From contig DAIDHX010000155.1 of assembly GCA_027451885.1 (NCBI GenBank), forward strand, positions 1 through 59,653: a stretch of DNA of 59,653 nucleotides. Reading direction: 5' to 3'. Both the position numbers and the translations under genes were made by a program. Of this stretch, positions 33,499-45,622 are shown piece after piece. A model generated the notes under the pieces. That model saw only the letters and a program-made list of their open reading frames with translations. It had not been told where the DNA came from and did no database searches. How positions within the stretch are numbered: the stretch's first letter is position 1; every line of letters begins with the position of its first letter. This DNA is from Planctomycetales bacterium. GTDB taxonomy: Bacteria > Planctomycetota > Planctomycetia > Isosphaerales > Isosphaeraceae.

Positions 33499-35514
33499 GT
33501 GGGGCGGATGGGCACGGTCCCTGGGGCCGTTGAGGTCGGGCTCTCCAGGCGCGTTTTGGGCCTGGAGCGGCTTCCGCTTGCGCCTGTCTCGGCCCGCGCG
33601 GTGATTGAGTCGGTTGGAGATGCCGTCGAAGACGACGCGCGACTGGGCGAGCTGGGGCTGAAGCGCAAGCTGGCCCGGCTCGACCTTGATCCTGGTTGGG
33701 TGCTCGCCCGAGCACGAGCCCCGCATGCCTCGCCTCTCGAGATCATCGCCGAAACCGCCTGGTGGCCGAGCGCGTCGAGCCTGGGCCTGATTGGCCAGGT
33801 TCTTGATCGAATTTGGCGTAATTCGGTCGCGACCGCCATTTCCGCCTCGCGGTTTGCGCTCGATGCCGCCGACTCGGATGCTCCCGCCGTCTTTCGGGCT
33901 GGCTTGCTCGCGAATCTGGGGCTCTGGGCGGCGGCGGCGGTCGATCTTGCCTGGGTTGCTCGCTGGTTTCAAACTTCCGGTCCGCAAGCACGCAGGCAAC
34001 TGGAAAAAGCTGACCTGGGTCTCGAACTGGCCGAGGTTGGGCGGAGCCTGGCGGAATCGTGGGGGCTCGAGCCGCTTCTGGTGGATGCCGCCTGGCTTCA
34101 TCGCGACCGGGCGCCTGAGCTCCTGGCTCTGGCCCACGCGCCCGAGCGGCTGCGGTGGATTCAGGAAGGTGTGCGGCTGGCTGAATCCGGCCCCTGGTCG
34201 CTCCATGGAATCGCGCAGGGTCGGCCCACGGTTGGTGGATCACCTGGCTTGACCATGCCGGGCGACACCCGCGCCAGCCTGATTGAAGGCGAGGTCAAGG
34301 CGCGCTGCGCGGGAGGATTCCTGGGACAGGACTTCTCGCAGGCTGAGGAGCAGGTTGTGCGCAGGTTCGCCCGGGTGCGGCGTGCGCTTGCGCACGAGCG
34401 AGCTGAGCGTGGGCGAGCCGAGGCGTTCCAGGCCGCGTTTGCCGCGTTTGATCCCGGTCGATCCGCCGCGGAGTGGGCCGATGCGGCCGCGTTTTCGCTT
34501 TGCCAGCAAGACGGCGTCCACGCCGCGCAGGTGGAATGGCTGCCGGCTCCCGGCGAAGCCGCCGCGACGCCAGCTTCCGCACACAAGCCGCCCGCTTTCG
34601 AGACGCCGCTCCTTGTTCGCGGCCGGCCCGCGGCGTTCGTGAGGCTTTGGGGCGACCCAGGCTCACCCGTGATCCGCGACTGGACGCAGGGGCAAGCTCG
34701 CGTCGCCTGGCAAAACTGGGCTGCCCTCATCACCGCGCACGAACGCGCGGAGACGCGCTCCCACGCCCTCGCCCATGCCATCCGGGGGGCCGAATTGTCG
34801 CACGACGACCGCCTGGCACGCGAGAAGCTCGACGCTCTGGCGGAATTCGCGGCGGGCGCTGGGCATGAGCTCAACAATCCGCTCGCGGTCATGATCGGAC
34901 GCGCCCAGTTGCTGCTCACCTCCGCAACAGATGCGAACGCCAGGCGCTCGCTCAAGCTCATCGTCGAACAGGGCAATCGGCTCCATCGCATGCTGCGCGA
35001 CCTCATCTTCATCGCGCGGCCGCCTCAGCTCACGATATCGCCGACTCATCCCGCTCACGCACTCCAAAAGGCAATCGATGAGCTCGCTCCCGATCTCAAG
35101 GCACGCGAGATCCAGCTTATTCCCGTCTGGGATGCTCCCACCGACCTTCTGCTCGAGGCAGACCCCGCTGCGCTTGTGCATCTCGCGGCACTGCTGCTCA
35201 AGAACGCCATTCAGGCCACGCCTGTGGGGGGCGCAATCACTGTTCGATCCGTCTGGAGCGACCAGGGACTCACCTGGAGCTTCGAGGACTCCGGCCCTGG
35301 TTTCTCACCAGAGCACGCCCTGCGCCTGGTTGATCCCTTCTACTGCGGGCGCGAAGCCGGACGCGGGCTTGGACTGGGACTACCACGTGCCGCCATCCTC
35401 GCCGAACGCCTGGGCGCACAGCTCGGCTGGTCGTCATCTCGTGAATCGGGCGCGATCTTCACGGTCCAGTTTTCCAGGTCGTCTCCGCGCTCGACTACCT
35501 CCCGAATTGCCTGA
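33499..35514 (+). CDS. Sensor histidine kinase with N-terminal HDOD-like domain
   Basis: This protein has 671 residues and a GTG start with AAGGAG at 33486-33491. Residues 20-190 look like a degenerate HDOD domain (LERLPLAPVSARAV, then WRNSVATAISASRFA and GLLANLG where HDOD proteins usually have GLLHDIG). A GAF-like middle region follows. The kinase core has the H-box GHELNNPLAVMIGRAQLLL near residue 455, N-box LLLKNAIQAT near 570, G1 FEDSGPGFSP near 596 and G2 GRGLGLGLPRAAILA near 620. There is no transmembrane segment, so it is probably a cytoplasmic sensor. It is likely to phosphorylate the HTH-receiver protein encoded just upstream; its signal is unknown. Confidence 0.86.
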   Translation: MGRMGTVPGAVEVGLSRRVLGLERLPLAPVSARAVIESVGDAVEDDARLGELGLKRKLARLDLDPGWVLARARAPHASPLEIIAETAWWPSASSLGLIGQVLDRIWRNSVATAISASRFALDAADSDAPAVFRAGLLANLGLWAAAAVDLAWVARWFQTSGPQARRQLEKADLGLELAEVGRSLAESWGLEPLLVDAAWLHRDRAPELLALAHAPERLRWIQEGVRLAESGPWSLHGIAQGRPTVGGSPGLTMPGDTRASLIEGEVKARCAGGFLGQDFSQAEEQVVRRFARVRRALAHERAERGRAEAFQAAFAAFDPGRSAAEWADAAAFSLCQQDGVHAAQVEWLPAPGEAAATPASAHKPPAFETPLLVRGRPAAFVRLWGDPGSPVIRDWTQGQARVAWQNWAALITAHERAETRSHALAHAIRGAELSHDDRLAREKLDALAEFAAGAGHELNNPLAVMIGRAQLLLTSATDANARRSLKLIVEQGNRLHRMLRDLIFIARPPQLTISPTHPAHALQKAIDELAPDLKAREIQLIPVWDAPTDLLLEADPAALVHLAALLLKNAIQATPVGGAITVRSVWSDQGLTWSFEDSGPGFSPEHALRLVDPFYCGREAGRGLGLGLPRAAILAERLGAQLGWSSSRESGAIFTVQFSRSSPRSTTSRIA

Positions 35515-35824
35515 GCGTCCTCAACCGCGATGGCCTCGGGCGCACTCCGCTTCGGCCTCTAGAAAACGAATGCACGTAAAGCTGTGTAACGGCGGATGCA
35601 AGCTCTGTTCGTTTTTGAGAATGCCCGTGTTGATTTGAATCACCACGAATTGATTGTGTGCAACTGTGTGACTACGATGTCGTTCGTTGATGCAGACGGT
35701 CTGGCGACCTCGGCGTTCCATCATGAGGCGACGACCGGCTCGGCCGACGATGGCCCTCCAGGGGAAGGCGCCCGTGTTCTGGTCGTCTGTGAAGTAACAC
35801 TTAGTCTACACCAAGGAGTGATCT
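35515..35824. other. Intergenic region upstream of the PEP-CTERM gene, no gene seen
   Basis: These 310 bases separate the histidine kinase from the PEP-CTERM protein. A frame starting at 35596 has no recognisable similarity and runs into the PEP-CTERM gene in another frame, so I do not call it. A strong ribosome binding site, AAGGAG at 35813-35818, serves the downstream GTG. Confidence 0.4.
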
Positions 35825-36835
35825 GTGAAGTTTCGCATGAAGATGTCCCTCGCCATGCTGGGCGTTTGTGCTATTGGGGTGGGTCGGGCTGAGGCTGGTT
35901 CGCAGTTCCTGGGGAATGCTGCTTCGTACAACGTATTTGCTTTTGGCAATGTCACGCAGAACGGTGGTGACTCAAAGGGTGCATTGGCCGCCAGTGGTAA
36001 TGTGGTGATGAGTGGGACCAGTGTCGCGGCGAATCTCTCGTCGTCGACAGGTGATTCGCTCGTGGTTGGCGGGACACTGAACTTTTCGAACGGTCAGGTC
36101 AACAACGGCAATGTTCGTGGTATCGGAGTTGTCACCTACGCGACTGGCGTGGGCCTTCAGGGTGGCCAGATCTACTATGGCACGCAGACTGGCAACAACA
36201 TCGCGAGCTATATCACGAGCAGCTATGCCTCGAACGCGGGTATTGCGACCAACTTCTTCTCGAGCACTCAGGCGGATTTGACGGCGAAGTCAGCGGAGCT
36301 TGCCGCGCAGACGGCGAATGGCACTGTCTCGGGCAGCAACTCGCTTTCACTGACGGGGACGAGTTCGAAGACCAACTACTTCAACTTGACGGCCGCGCAG
36401 CTTGCGGGTGCGACATCCCTCTCGATCAGCGCACCCACGGGCTCGACGGTGATCGTCAATGTCTCGGGAACTTCCGTGAGCGAGGCCGGCGGCTTCAGCC
36501 TCTCAGGCATTTCGGCCAGCAACGTGCTGTTCAATTTCTACCAGGCGACGTCGCTCTCGCTCTCCGGCATCAGCTTCGAGGCCAGCATCCTGGCGCCTGA
36601 CGCGATCCTGTCCGGCAAAAATGGCAATGCTGACGGTAACACGATTGTCGCCGGCATTAACGACAACAACTCGGGCTTCGAGTTCCACACGGGCACTTAC
36701 TTCAACGGCACTCCCTTGATTGCCGTGCCGGAGCCGAGCTCCGTGGTGATGATGGGGATGTCCGCGGTGGTGGGGATTGCGGTGCTTGGTTTCCGCACCC
36801 GGCTGGGCCGGCGCAGCGAGGGGGCTCAAGCCTGA
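35825..36835 (+). CDS. Choice-of-anchor A family protein with PEP-CTERM sorting signal
   Basis: This exported protein has 336 residues and a GTG start after AAGGAG. A signal peptide (MKMSLAMLGVCAIGVGRAEA) precedes a choice-of-anchor A domain: SYNVFAFGNVTQNGGDSKGA near residue 35, then long Ser/Thr/Asn/Gly-rich beta repeats, and FEASILAPDAILSG near residue 250. The C-terminus is a classic PEP-CTERM: VPEPSS, a hydrophobic helix (VVMMGMSAVVGIAVLGF) and a basic tail. Such proteins are processed by exosortase and anchored or released at the surface, often with exopolysaccharide. No exosortase gene is in this window. A strong terminator follows 34 bases later. Confidence 0.92.
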   Translation: MKFRMKMSLAMLGVCAIGVGRAEAGSQFLGNAASYNVFAFGNVTQNGGDSKGALAASGNVVMSGTSVAANLSSSTGDSLVVGGTLNFSNGQVNNGNVRGIGVVTYATGVGLQGGQIYYGTQTGNNIASYITSSYASNAGIATNFFSSTQADLTAKSAELAAQTANGTVSGSNSLSLTGTSSKTNYFNLTAAQLAGATSLSISAPTGSTVIVNVSGTSVSEAGGFSLSGISASNVLFNFYQATSLSLSGISFEASILAPDAILSGKNGNADGNTIVAGINDNNSGFEFHTGTYFNGTPLIAVPEPSSVVMMGMSAVVGIAVLGFRTRLGRRSEGAQA

Positions 36836-36868
36836 TCGACTGATCTCCTGGAACGGGATTGTAGCCAG

Positions 36869-36909
36869 ACCCGCCTCAACCAAAGCCAGGTTGGGGCGGG
36901 TTTGTTTTT
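36869..36909 (+). terminator. Rho-independent terminator after the PEP-CTERM gene
   Basis: ACCCGCCTCAACC (36869-36881) pairs with GGTTGGGGCGGGT (36889-36901) over 13 bp with one G-T wobble and a 7-base loop, followed by TTTGTTTTT. It is a textbook intrinsic terminator on the plus strand. It also lies just beyond the end of the convergent ROK kinase gene. Confidence 0.92.
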
Positions 36910-36925
36910 GGGGGGTCTGGAAGGA

Positions 36926-37978
36926 TCAGGCTTTCGACCCGGGCGGGGCGGCGAGTGCAGGCTGGGCGGATTCTGGATGGTGCGCGCGGGGGATTTCACC
37001 CTGGGCGAACCGCTCCTGAGCGATGATGGCCGCACCCAGGATGCCTGCGTTGTCCCCGAGCGCTGCCCGGCGGATGATCGTCACGTGCTCGGGATCGGCG
37101 ATCGCACGATTGTGGGCCGAGTTCGCGACCATCTCGGTGTAGGAATCACCGAGAGCGTGGGAAACCCCGCCGCCGATGACGACGGCCTCGGGTCCGAGCA
37201 CGTTGATGAGGTTGCCTAACCCCACGCCCAGAAAGTGCGCAGAACGCTGAACTTCGTTCAACGCGACGAGATCCTTGGCCTGGACGGCTTCCGCCAGGTC
37301 GCGGCTCTTAAGTCTTCCCTTGCGTGCGATCCGCTCGCCAAGGACGCTTGGCAGCCCTTTGCGCACCGCTTTTTGGATGCGTCTAGCGATGGCGGTCTTG
37401 CTGGCCAGCGACTCGACGCAGCCCCGCGATCCACAGCCGCAGCGCGGGCCGCCGACCTTGATCACCATGTGCCCGAGCTCGCCGGCATTGTGGGTCACGC
37501 CGTCGATGAGCTCGCCGTTGACCACCACGCAGCCGCCAATTCCCGTGCCCACGAAGGCAAACACGACATTGCGATAGTCACGCCCCGCGCCCAGGCGGTA
37601 TTCGGCATAGCCGCCGGCCCGGACGTCGTTTTCGAGGGCCACGGGACAACCGAGGCCGCGGCTGAGCTCAGAGGCGATGGGAAAGTCGCGCACATTCAGG
37701 TTCGCGCTCCAGCGGATCACGCCCGCGTGCACGTCGAGCGGCCCTGGCGAGCCGATGCCCGCGAGTGCAACCTGGTCGGAGCTCAGTCCGGACGACTGGA
37801 TCGCCTCGCCCGCCGCATCGAGAATCGCGGTCACGATTGCGGGGCCGCCTTCCGACGCGGGGGTGGAGCGTTTGGCTCGACTGATCACATTGCCTTCTCG
37901 GTCGACCACGCCGACGAGGATCTTCGTACCACCGAGGTCGATCCCGAGCGTGAACGCCGGATCCCAGCGAAAATTCAT
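36926..37978 (-). CDS. ROK family sugar kinase (glucokinase-like)
   Basis: This 350-residue ROK kinase has the ATP phosphate loop GIDLGGTKILVGVVD at residues 12-26, the catalytic Asp in ALENDVRAGGYAEY near residue 115, GTGIGGCVVVNGELIDG near residue 146, and the ROK zinc motif GHMVIKVGGPRCGCGSRGC (His plus three Cys) near residue 170. The family phosphorylates glucose or related hexoses with ATP in the cytoplasm. No DNA-binding N-terminal domain is present, so it is an enzyme and not a NagC-type repressor. Precise sugar specificity is uncertain; a glucokinase role is most common in this arrangement. Confidence 0.92.
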   Translation of the reverse strand: MNFRWDPAFTLGIDLGGTKILVGVVDREGNVISRAKRSTPASEGGPAIVTAILDAAGEAIQSSGLSSDQVALAGIGSPGPLDVHAGVIRWSANLNVRDFPIASELSRGLGCPVALENDVRAGGYAEYRLGAGRDYRNVVFAFVGTGIGGCVVVNGELIDGVTHNAGELGHMVIKVGGPRCGCGSRGCVESLASKTAIARRIQKAVRKGLPSVLGERIARKGRLKSRDLAEAVQAKDLVALNEVQRSAHFLGVGLGNLINVLGPEAVVIGGGVSHALGDSYTEMVANSAHNRAIADPEHVTIIRRAALGDNAGILGAAIIAQERFAQGEIPRAHHPESAQPALAAPPGSKA

Positions 37979-38098
37979 GAAGCTAGCTCTCCCAGGACAG
38001 CCCGGGGGACGCTTCGCAAGCGCCCGCGGACCATGATTCTACCTGTTCAGCGCCAGAAAGCGTACTGGCTCTTTCGTGTGGAGGGGTGCCGGAGGCGA

Positions 38099-40006
38099 TC
38101 AGGGGGGAGTGACGCCCGCGCTATCGTGGCTGCGTCTCCGCCCTCGTGCGGGCTCCATGGCGGGTGGAACGAGCGCGGCGGTTGAAGGCAGCGTGGGGGG
38201 AAGATGAGGCGCGAGCGGCTCAACCCGCCTGGCCTTGGACAGATCGATTCGCTCGTCGGCAAGCGCCACCTCGAACTTGCGATTCCCCGGCAGGAGCAAG
38301 GGCACGCGCACCGTGAAGGTGCTGCCAACGCCAGGCTCGCTTTCAAGCTTCACGTCGCCGCCCAGCATGCGGGTGAGCTCGCGCACGATCGAAAGCCCAA
38401 GCCCTGTGCCCTGGTGTTCCCGTGTGAGCACGGAATCGCCCAGGCCGGGCGCCTTGGCCTGGCGGAATTTCTCGAAGATGGTTTCGCGATCTTCCTCCGC
38501 GATGCCCACGCCGGTGTCGCGCACCTCGAGCACCATGGTGCGTGCCTCGGTCCAGGCACGTAGCGTGACGCGCCCTCCCTCGGGCGTGAATTTGATCGCG
38601 TTGGAGAGCAGGTTGTAGAGGATTTGCCGCAGTTTTCCGGAATCCTGCCGTAAGAGCGGAATCGCGTCATCGAGCCGGCATTCGAGGGTGATGTTCTTGC
38701 GCTCCGCGACCGGCCGGGTGAGATTCACCAGCCCCTCGCAAACGTCGCGTATCGAGAAATCCTCGCTGCGGATCTCCATCTTGCCGCTCTCGATCTTGGC
38801 CAGGTCGAGAATGTCATTGATCATCGACAGCAGCATGCGGCCCGAGGTCTGAATGTTGCCCGCATAGCGCTTGTGCCGCTCGGTAAGCCCATCCGCCGCC
38901 GAAAGCACCTCGGAAAAACCAATGATCGAGTTCAGTGGCGTGCGCAGCTCGTGGCTCATGGTCGCCAGGAAGTCGCTCTTGAGCCGGTTCATCTCGAAGA
39001 GCGCCATGTTCGCCTGGGCAAGTTCGTCCACCTTTTTGTCCAGGTCGTTGTTGACGTCGCGCAGCTCCTGCTGCATGGCCACAAGATTGTGGAGCATGCG
39101 GTTGAACGCGTGAGAAAGCTCCTCGAACTCGTCCCCGGTGTGGATCTGGCTGCGAATGGTGAGCCGGCCGGCGGCGATGGCGTCCGACACGTCGCGCAGG
39201 TGCTTCACGGGCTTTACAATCACGTATCGCACAATCATGTACGACGAGAACATGGCCAGGATCGCGGTGACAAGCGCGGCGGTGATCAGGATCGCCCGAT
39301 TGTTGCTGATCGCCTTGTTGGTCTGGTCCATCGGCAGGTTGATGACCACCAGGCCCGCCAGGTCCCCCGGCTGCGTTTCCACGAAATGCTCGCCGTCCGG
39401 CAGCGGCTTGTAGACGTGGTTGTCGATCTGGATGTCTTCGTTTTTGTTGACGCCGTGGCAGGCCATGATACAGCTTGGCTGGTAAAGCACGGCCTGAATG
39501 TACTGGAATTCCTGGCCTTCCTTCCGGCCCTGCATCACCCGCTGCACGGCCTTGGGCGTGCCATCGGGGAAAAAGCCCGGGCGTTCCCGCGCGGCGTCGA
39601 CGTTTTTCGCCGGATCATCTCCCGCCGCGCGGACGAAATCGGCCAGCGTCTTCTCTTCAAAAGCGTCGACCGGTTTCTTGGCGGGATCGCTCGTCCGGTA
39701 TGGGTAAAGTACACGCGCGGTGTGGTACGGCAGATCGTCGAGCGGCTTCAGATCGCGGGCAAGCTGGTTGACCAGCGGCTGGAAGTCCGAATTCCCAAGC
39801 GCCTTGTAGTGGATGTTGAGCAGGCTCAGGTTGACGAGCATCCGCGCGGTCTGAGTCGTTTGCTTCTTGACCAGACTCTCAGTCTTCTGGCCATAAAGCA
39901 AAAATGAGAATGTCACGAGCACGAGAATGCCCAGGCCGAAGATGAATCGGCACTTGCGCTCGAGACTCGTCTCACCGAGCAGATGTTTGAAACTGCGATA
40001 GGACAC
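38099..40006 (-). CDS. Membrane sensor histidine kinase with DUF3365-like sensor (CX3CH) and HAMP
   Basis: This kinase has about 635 residues. GTG 40006 (VSYRSFKHLLGETSLERK) is preceded by AGGGAGGA; longer frames lack a start signal. Order is TM1 at residues 21-38, a periplasmic DUF3365/Tll0287-like sensor with SCIMACHG near residue 182 (CX3CH, not CXXCH), TM2 near 235-255, HAMP, coiled coil, then the kinase: H-box FLATMSHELRTPLNSIIGFS near residue 352, N-box LLSNAIKFTPEGG, G1 VRDTGVGIAEED and G2 GTGLGLSIVREL. All kinase boxes are intact. If haem is bound, the sensor may report redox or gas state. No receiver gene is adjacent; its partner is unknown. Confidence 0.88.
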   Translation of the reverse strand: MSYRSFKHLLGETSLERKCRFIFGLGILVLVTFSFLLYGQKTESLVKKQTTQTARMLVNLSLLNIHYKALGNSDFQPLVNQLARDLKPLDDLPYHTARVLYPYRTSDPAKKPVDAFEEKTLADFVRAAGDDPAKNVDAARERPGFFPDGTPKAVQRVMQGRKEGQEFQYIQAVLYQPSCIMACHGVNKNEDIQIDNHVYKPLPDGEHFVETQPGDLAGLVVINLPMDQTNKAISNNRAILITAALVTAILAMFSSYMIVRYVIVKPVKHLRDVSDAIAAGRLTIRSQIHTGDEFEELSHAFNRMLHNLVAMQQELRDVNNDLDKKVDELAQANMALFEMNRLKSDFLATMSHELRTPLNSIIGFSEVLSAADGLTERHKRYAGNIQTSGRMLLSMINDILDLAKIESGKMEIRSEDFSIRDVCEGLVNLTRPVAERKNITLECRLDDAIPLLRQDSGKLRQILYNLLSNAIKFTPEGGRVTLRAWTEARTMVLEVRDTGVGIAEEDRETIFEKFRQAKAPGLGDSVLTREHQGTGLGLSIVRELTRMLGGDVKLESEPGVGSTFTVRVPLLLPGNRKFEVALADERIDLSKARRVEPLAPHLPPTLPSTAALVPPAMEPARGRRRSHDSAGVTPP

Positions 40007-40253
40007 GCGACTCGTCCTCCCTGGATCGACCGCGTCCGCCGGTAAATCGCCCTCAAAGTTAGCCGAAATCGCCGCTTCCCGCCAGTGCGAGAGACGCACC
40101 GAAATTTCGGCTTCACCGGCGCTGGGGAAACCTCTGAACGTCGCATTCAATCACGCAGTCGTCTGGAATGTGCTTCGGCGGTTTTTGGAATTTTTGAGAA
40201 TTCTTGTGCTCGCGGCGATCGGCATCGGGATTAACTTGGGTAGGGAGTCTTCA

Positions 40254-40879
40254 ATGGCCGAGTCCGCAAGCGAGAGTCTTCCACTGATTGCCGAAGGGAC
40301 GCCGGATCCGGAAGCGTTTGGACGGGTGTGGGAACATGACCGTCCTCGCCTGCGAAAGGTGGTTCGCCTGCGCGTGGATCGGCGTCTGCAGGGGGCGTCT
40401 GGACGCCGCCGACATGCGCCAGGATGCGTTTGTGGATTTCTCGCGGCGGGTAGCGGAGTACGCCCGGAATCCGGAGCTGCCGTTATTCCAGGGCTCCGCC
40501 TGCTGGTTGGACAGGGGCTTCATCGCCCGCATCGTCATCACCTCGGAACGCAAATGCGTGACGCGGGGCGCGAGGTGTCGCTCCATCGCGGAGCAATGCC
40601 CCGGCCACGAACGGTTCGCTCGCTGTGCAGCTCCTGGGGCGGTTCACGTCCGTGACTCAGGCGATTCCGCGTGCCGAGATGCAGCTTTCGCTTCGGCATG
40701 TGATCAACGCCATGGAGCCGATCGACCGGGAGTTCCTCGCGCTTCGGCACTTCGAGGAGCTTTCGAACAAGGAGGCAGCGCAGGTTCTGGGGATCAAGCC
40801 CTTGGCCACGAGTATGCGAGACATCCGAACACTCGAAGGGTTGCGAGAGACATTGGATAAAGACGCCCGGCTTCTTTGA
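40254..40879 (+). pseudogene. ECF RNA polymerase sigma factor (kinase-associated planctomycete type), three frameshifts
   Basis: Segments of one sigma factor are spread over the three forward frames. Frame one from ATG 40254 encodes the N-terminus (ESLPLIAEGTPDPEAFGRVW to VVRLRVDRRLQG). An extra base near 40391-40397 shifts to LDAADMRQDAFVDFSRRVAE. A lost base near 40486-40492 returns to LRLLVGQ...HHLGTQMRDAGREVS. A lost base near 40600-40607 moves to QLLGRFTSVTQA and the intact region 4 (DREFLALRHFEELSNKEAAQ). Joined, they make a full-length protein of about 205 residues. Such sigma factors typically sit next to planctomycetal Ser/Thr kinases, and a kinase follows 18 bases later. Three shifts argue for decay, though sequencing error is possible. 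Confidence 0.8.
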
Positions 40880-40897
40880 TAAGGATCGGGGGTTGTC

Positions 40898-44314
<3,417 letters not shown>

Positions 44315-44579
44315 AGTGCTGGGCGGAACGCTCGGCGAGCGGTTCCCGCGGAGGAACAGGTCGAGATGAACCATCTGATGGAATCGACCTCCACGCGGGG
44401 ATGGGAGCGCGAGCCGGCGGCGAATCGGCTGCTGGGATCAAAGCTCCGTCACTTCATGGGCGACTTTCACGACGAGCCGCGTGGTCTGGCTCCCGATCGA
44501 AGCATTCCGCGACCCGGAAATGACCTGGCTCGGGCAGGCCAGGCAGCGATCGGGGTGACGCCCACGATCGCGGTGACGC

Positions 44580-45434
44580 TCACGATCGCGGCCCCCTGGC
44601 TCCCTTGCGCTGGCAGCGCGGGCAGAAGTGCGTGGGTCGACCGAGGAGGCCGGCGATGTTCGTCTTGACGATCGGCCGAGCACACGTTGGGCAGGGGGCG
44701 CCTGCGCGGCCGTAGACAGAATTCTCGGCCAGAAAGCCCCCTTCGAGCGCGAGCACTGTGCGGTAGCCGGCGTCGAAGGATGAGCCCTCGAGCTCGATCG
44801 CCCGCGTGAGAATCGCGCGCATCGCCGTGTGAATTCGCGAGAAGTCGGCTGGTTTGAGCCGGTTCGCGGGGCGTTCAGGGTGCAGCCGCGCGGCGTGGAG
44901 GATCTCATCCGCATAGATGTTGCCGATCCCCGCCACGATCTTCTGGTCCATGAGCGCGGGCTTGATGGCCCGGCTGGTGCGGCCGAGCCGCGTGCGAAGC
45001 TCTTCCACCCTGATCGCGAGCGCATCGGGCCCGTGCGAGCGGGCAAAGGCCGCCTCCGCCGCGGCAAGGTCCGCGTACCAGGCGATTCTGCCCAGTCGAC
45101 GCGTGTCGCAATACCAGACGATCGTGCTGGGTCTCTCCAGGTGAAATACCAGGCGGATGTGGTCGAGTCGATCGGGCTCGACCAGCCAAAAGCCTCCTGT
45201 CATGCGCGGCTGAATGACGATAATCCCCCGTGAACCCCCAAGCGTGATCGCGACCCACTTTCCTCGACGAAACACCCCCGCCACAGTCGCGCCCCTCGCC
45301 TGGGCTTCCAGTTTGACCGCCGAAACGCCTTCGAGCATCGACGGATCTCGAATCTCAACCCGCACCAGCGCTCGCTCCACCAGCGCGGGTCGCAGGCCGC
45401 GGACCATGGTTTCAACCTCGGGCAGCTCGGGCAC
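44580..45434 (-). CDS. mutM: Formamidopyrimidine-DNA glycosylase (Fpg/MutM)
   Basis: This DNA repair glycosylase/AP lyase has about 284 residues. The start is GTG 45434, which gives the mature N-terminus PELPEVETM with the catalytic Pro in position 2 and Glu in position 3; GGGAGGAA lies 8 bases upstream. A TTG six bases earlier would displace the catalytic Pro and abuts the ribosome binding site, so I reject it. The conserved Lys is in FRRGKWVAI, and the helix-two-turn-helix is IVAGIGNIYADEILHAARLHP near residue 165. The C-terminal zinc finger has CPTC and CPRC. It excises 8-oxoguanine and related lesions. It is divergent from the microcompartment operon regulator, with about 190 bases between. 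Confidence 0.95.
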   Translation of the reverse strand: MPELPEVETMVRGLRPALVERALVRVEIRDPSMLEGVSAVKLEAQARGATVAGVFRRGKWVAITLGGSRGIIVIQPRMTGGFWLVEPDRLDHIRLVFHLERPSTIVWYCDTRRLGRIAWYADLAAAEAAFARSHGPDALAIRVEELRTRLGRTSRAIKPALMDQKIVAGIGNIYADEILHAARLHPERPANRLKPADFSRIHTAMRAILTRAIELEGSSFDAGYRTVLALEGGFLAENSVYGRAGAPCPTCARPIVKTNIAGLLGRPTHFCPRCQRKGARGPRS

Positions 45435-45622
45435 AACCAATTCCTCCCGTCCTGGAATACGAGACGAAGCTTAGCCACATGAACCAACCAATCACGAGAT
45501 CCTGCCCGGGTTTTGCCAAAATCCATCAAAGTCATTCATCTTCGATCAGCTTGCTTGACATTTTGTGATTGCTGCTGGAGACTATTGTTAGATCTCTGGA
45601 ACGATTAGCTCCAGGACGAGGC

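Noticed and set aside
45555-45588. TTGACA before deoR with TATTGT downstream
   Set aside because: The spacing is 22 bases, too long for a normal sigma70 promoter, so I do not call a promoter although one must be in this region.
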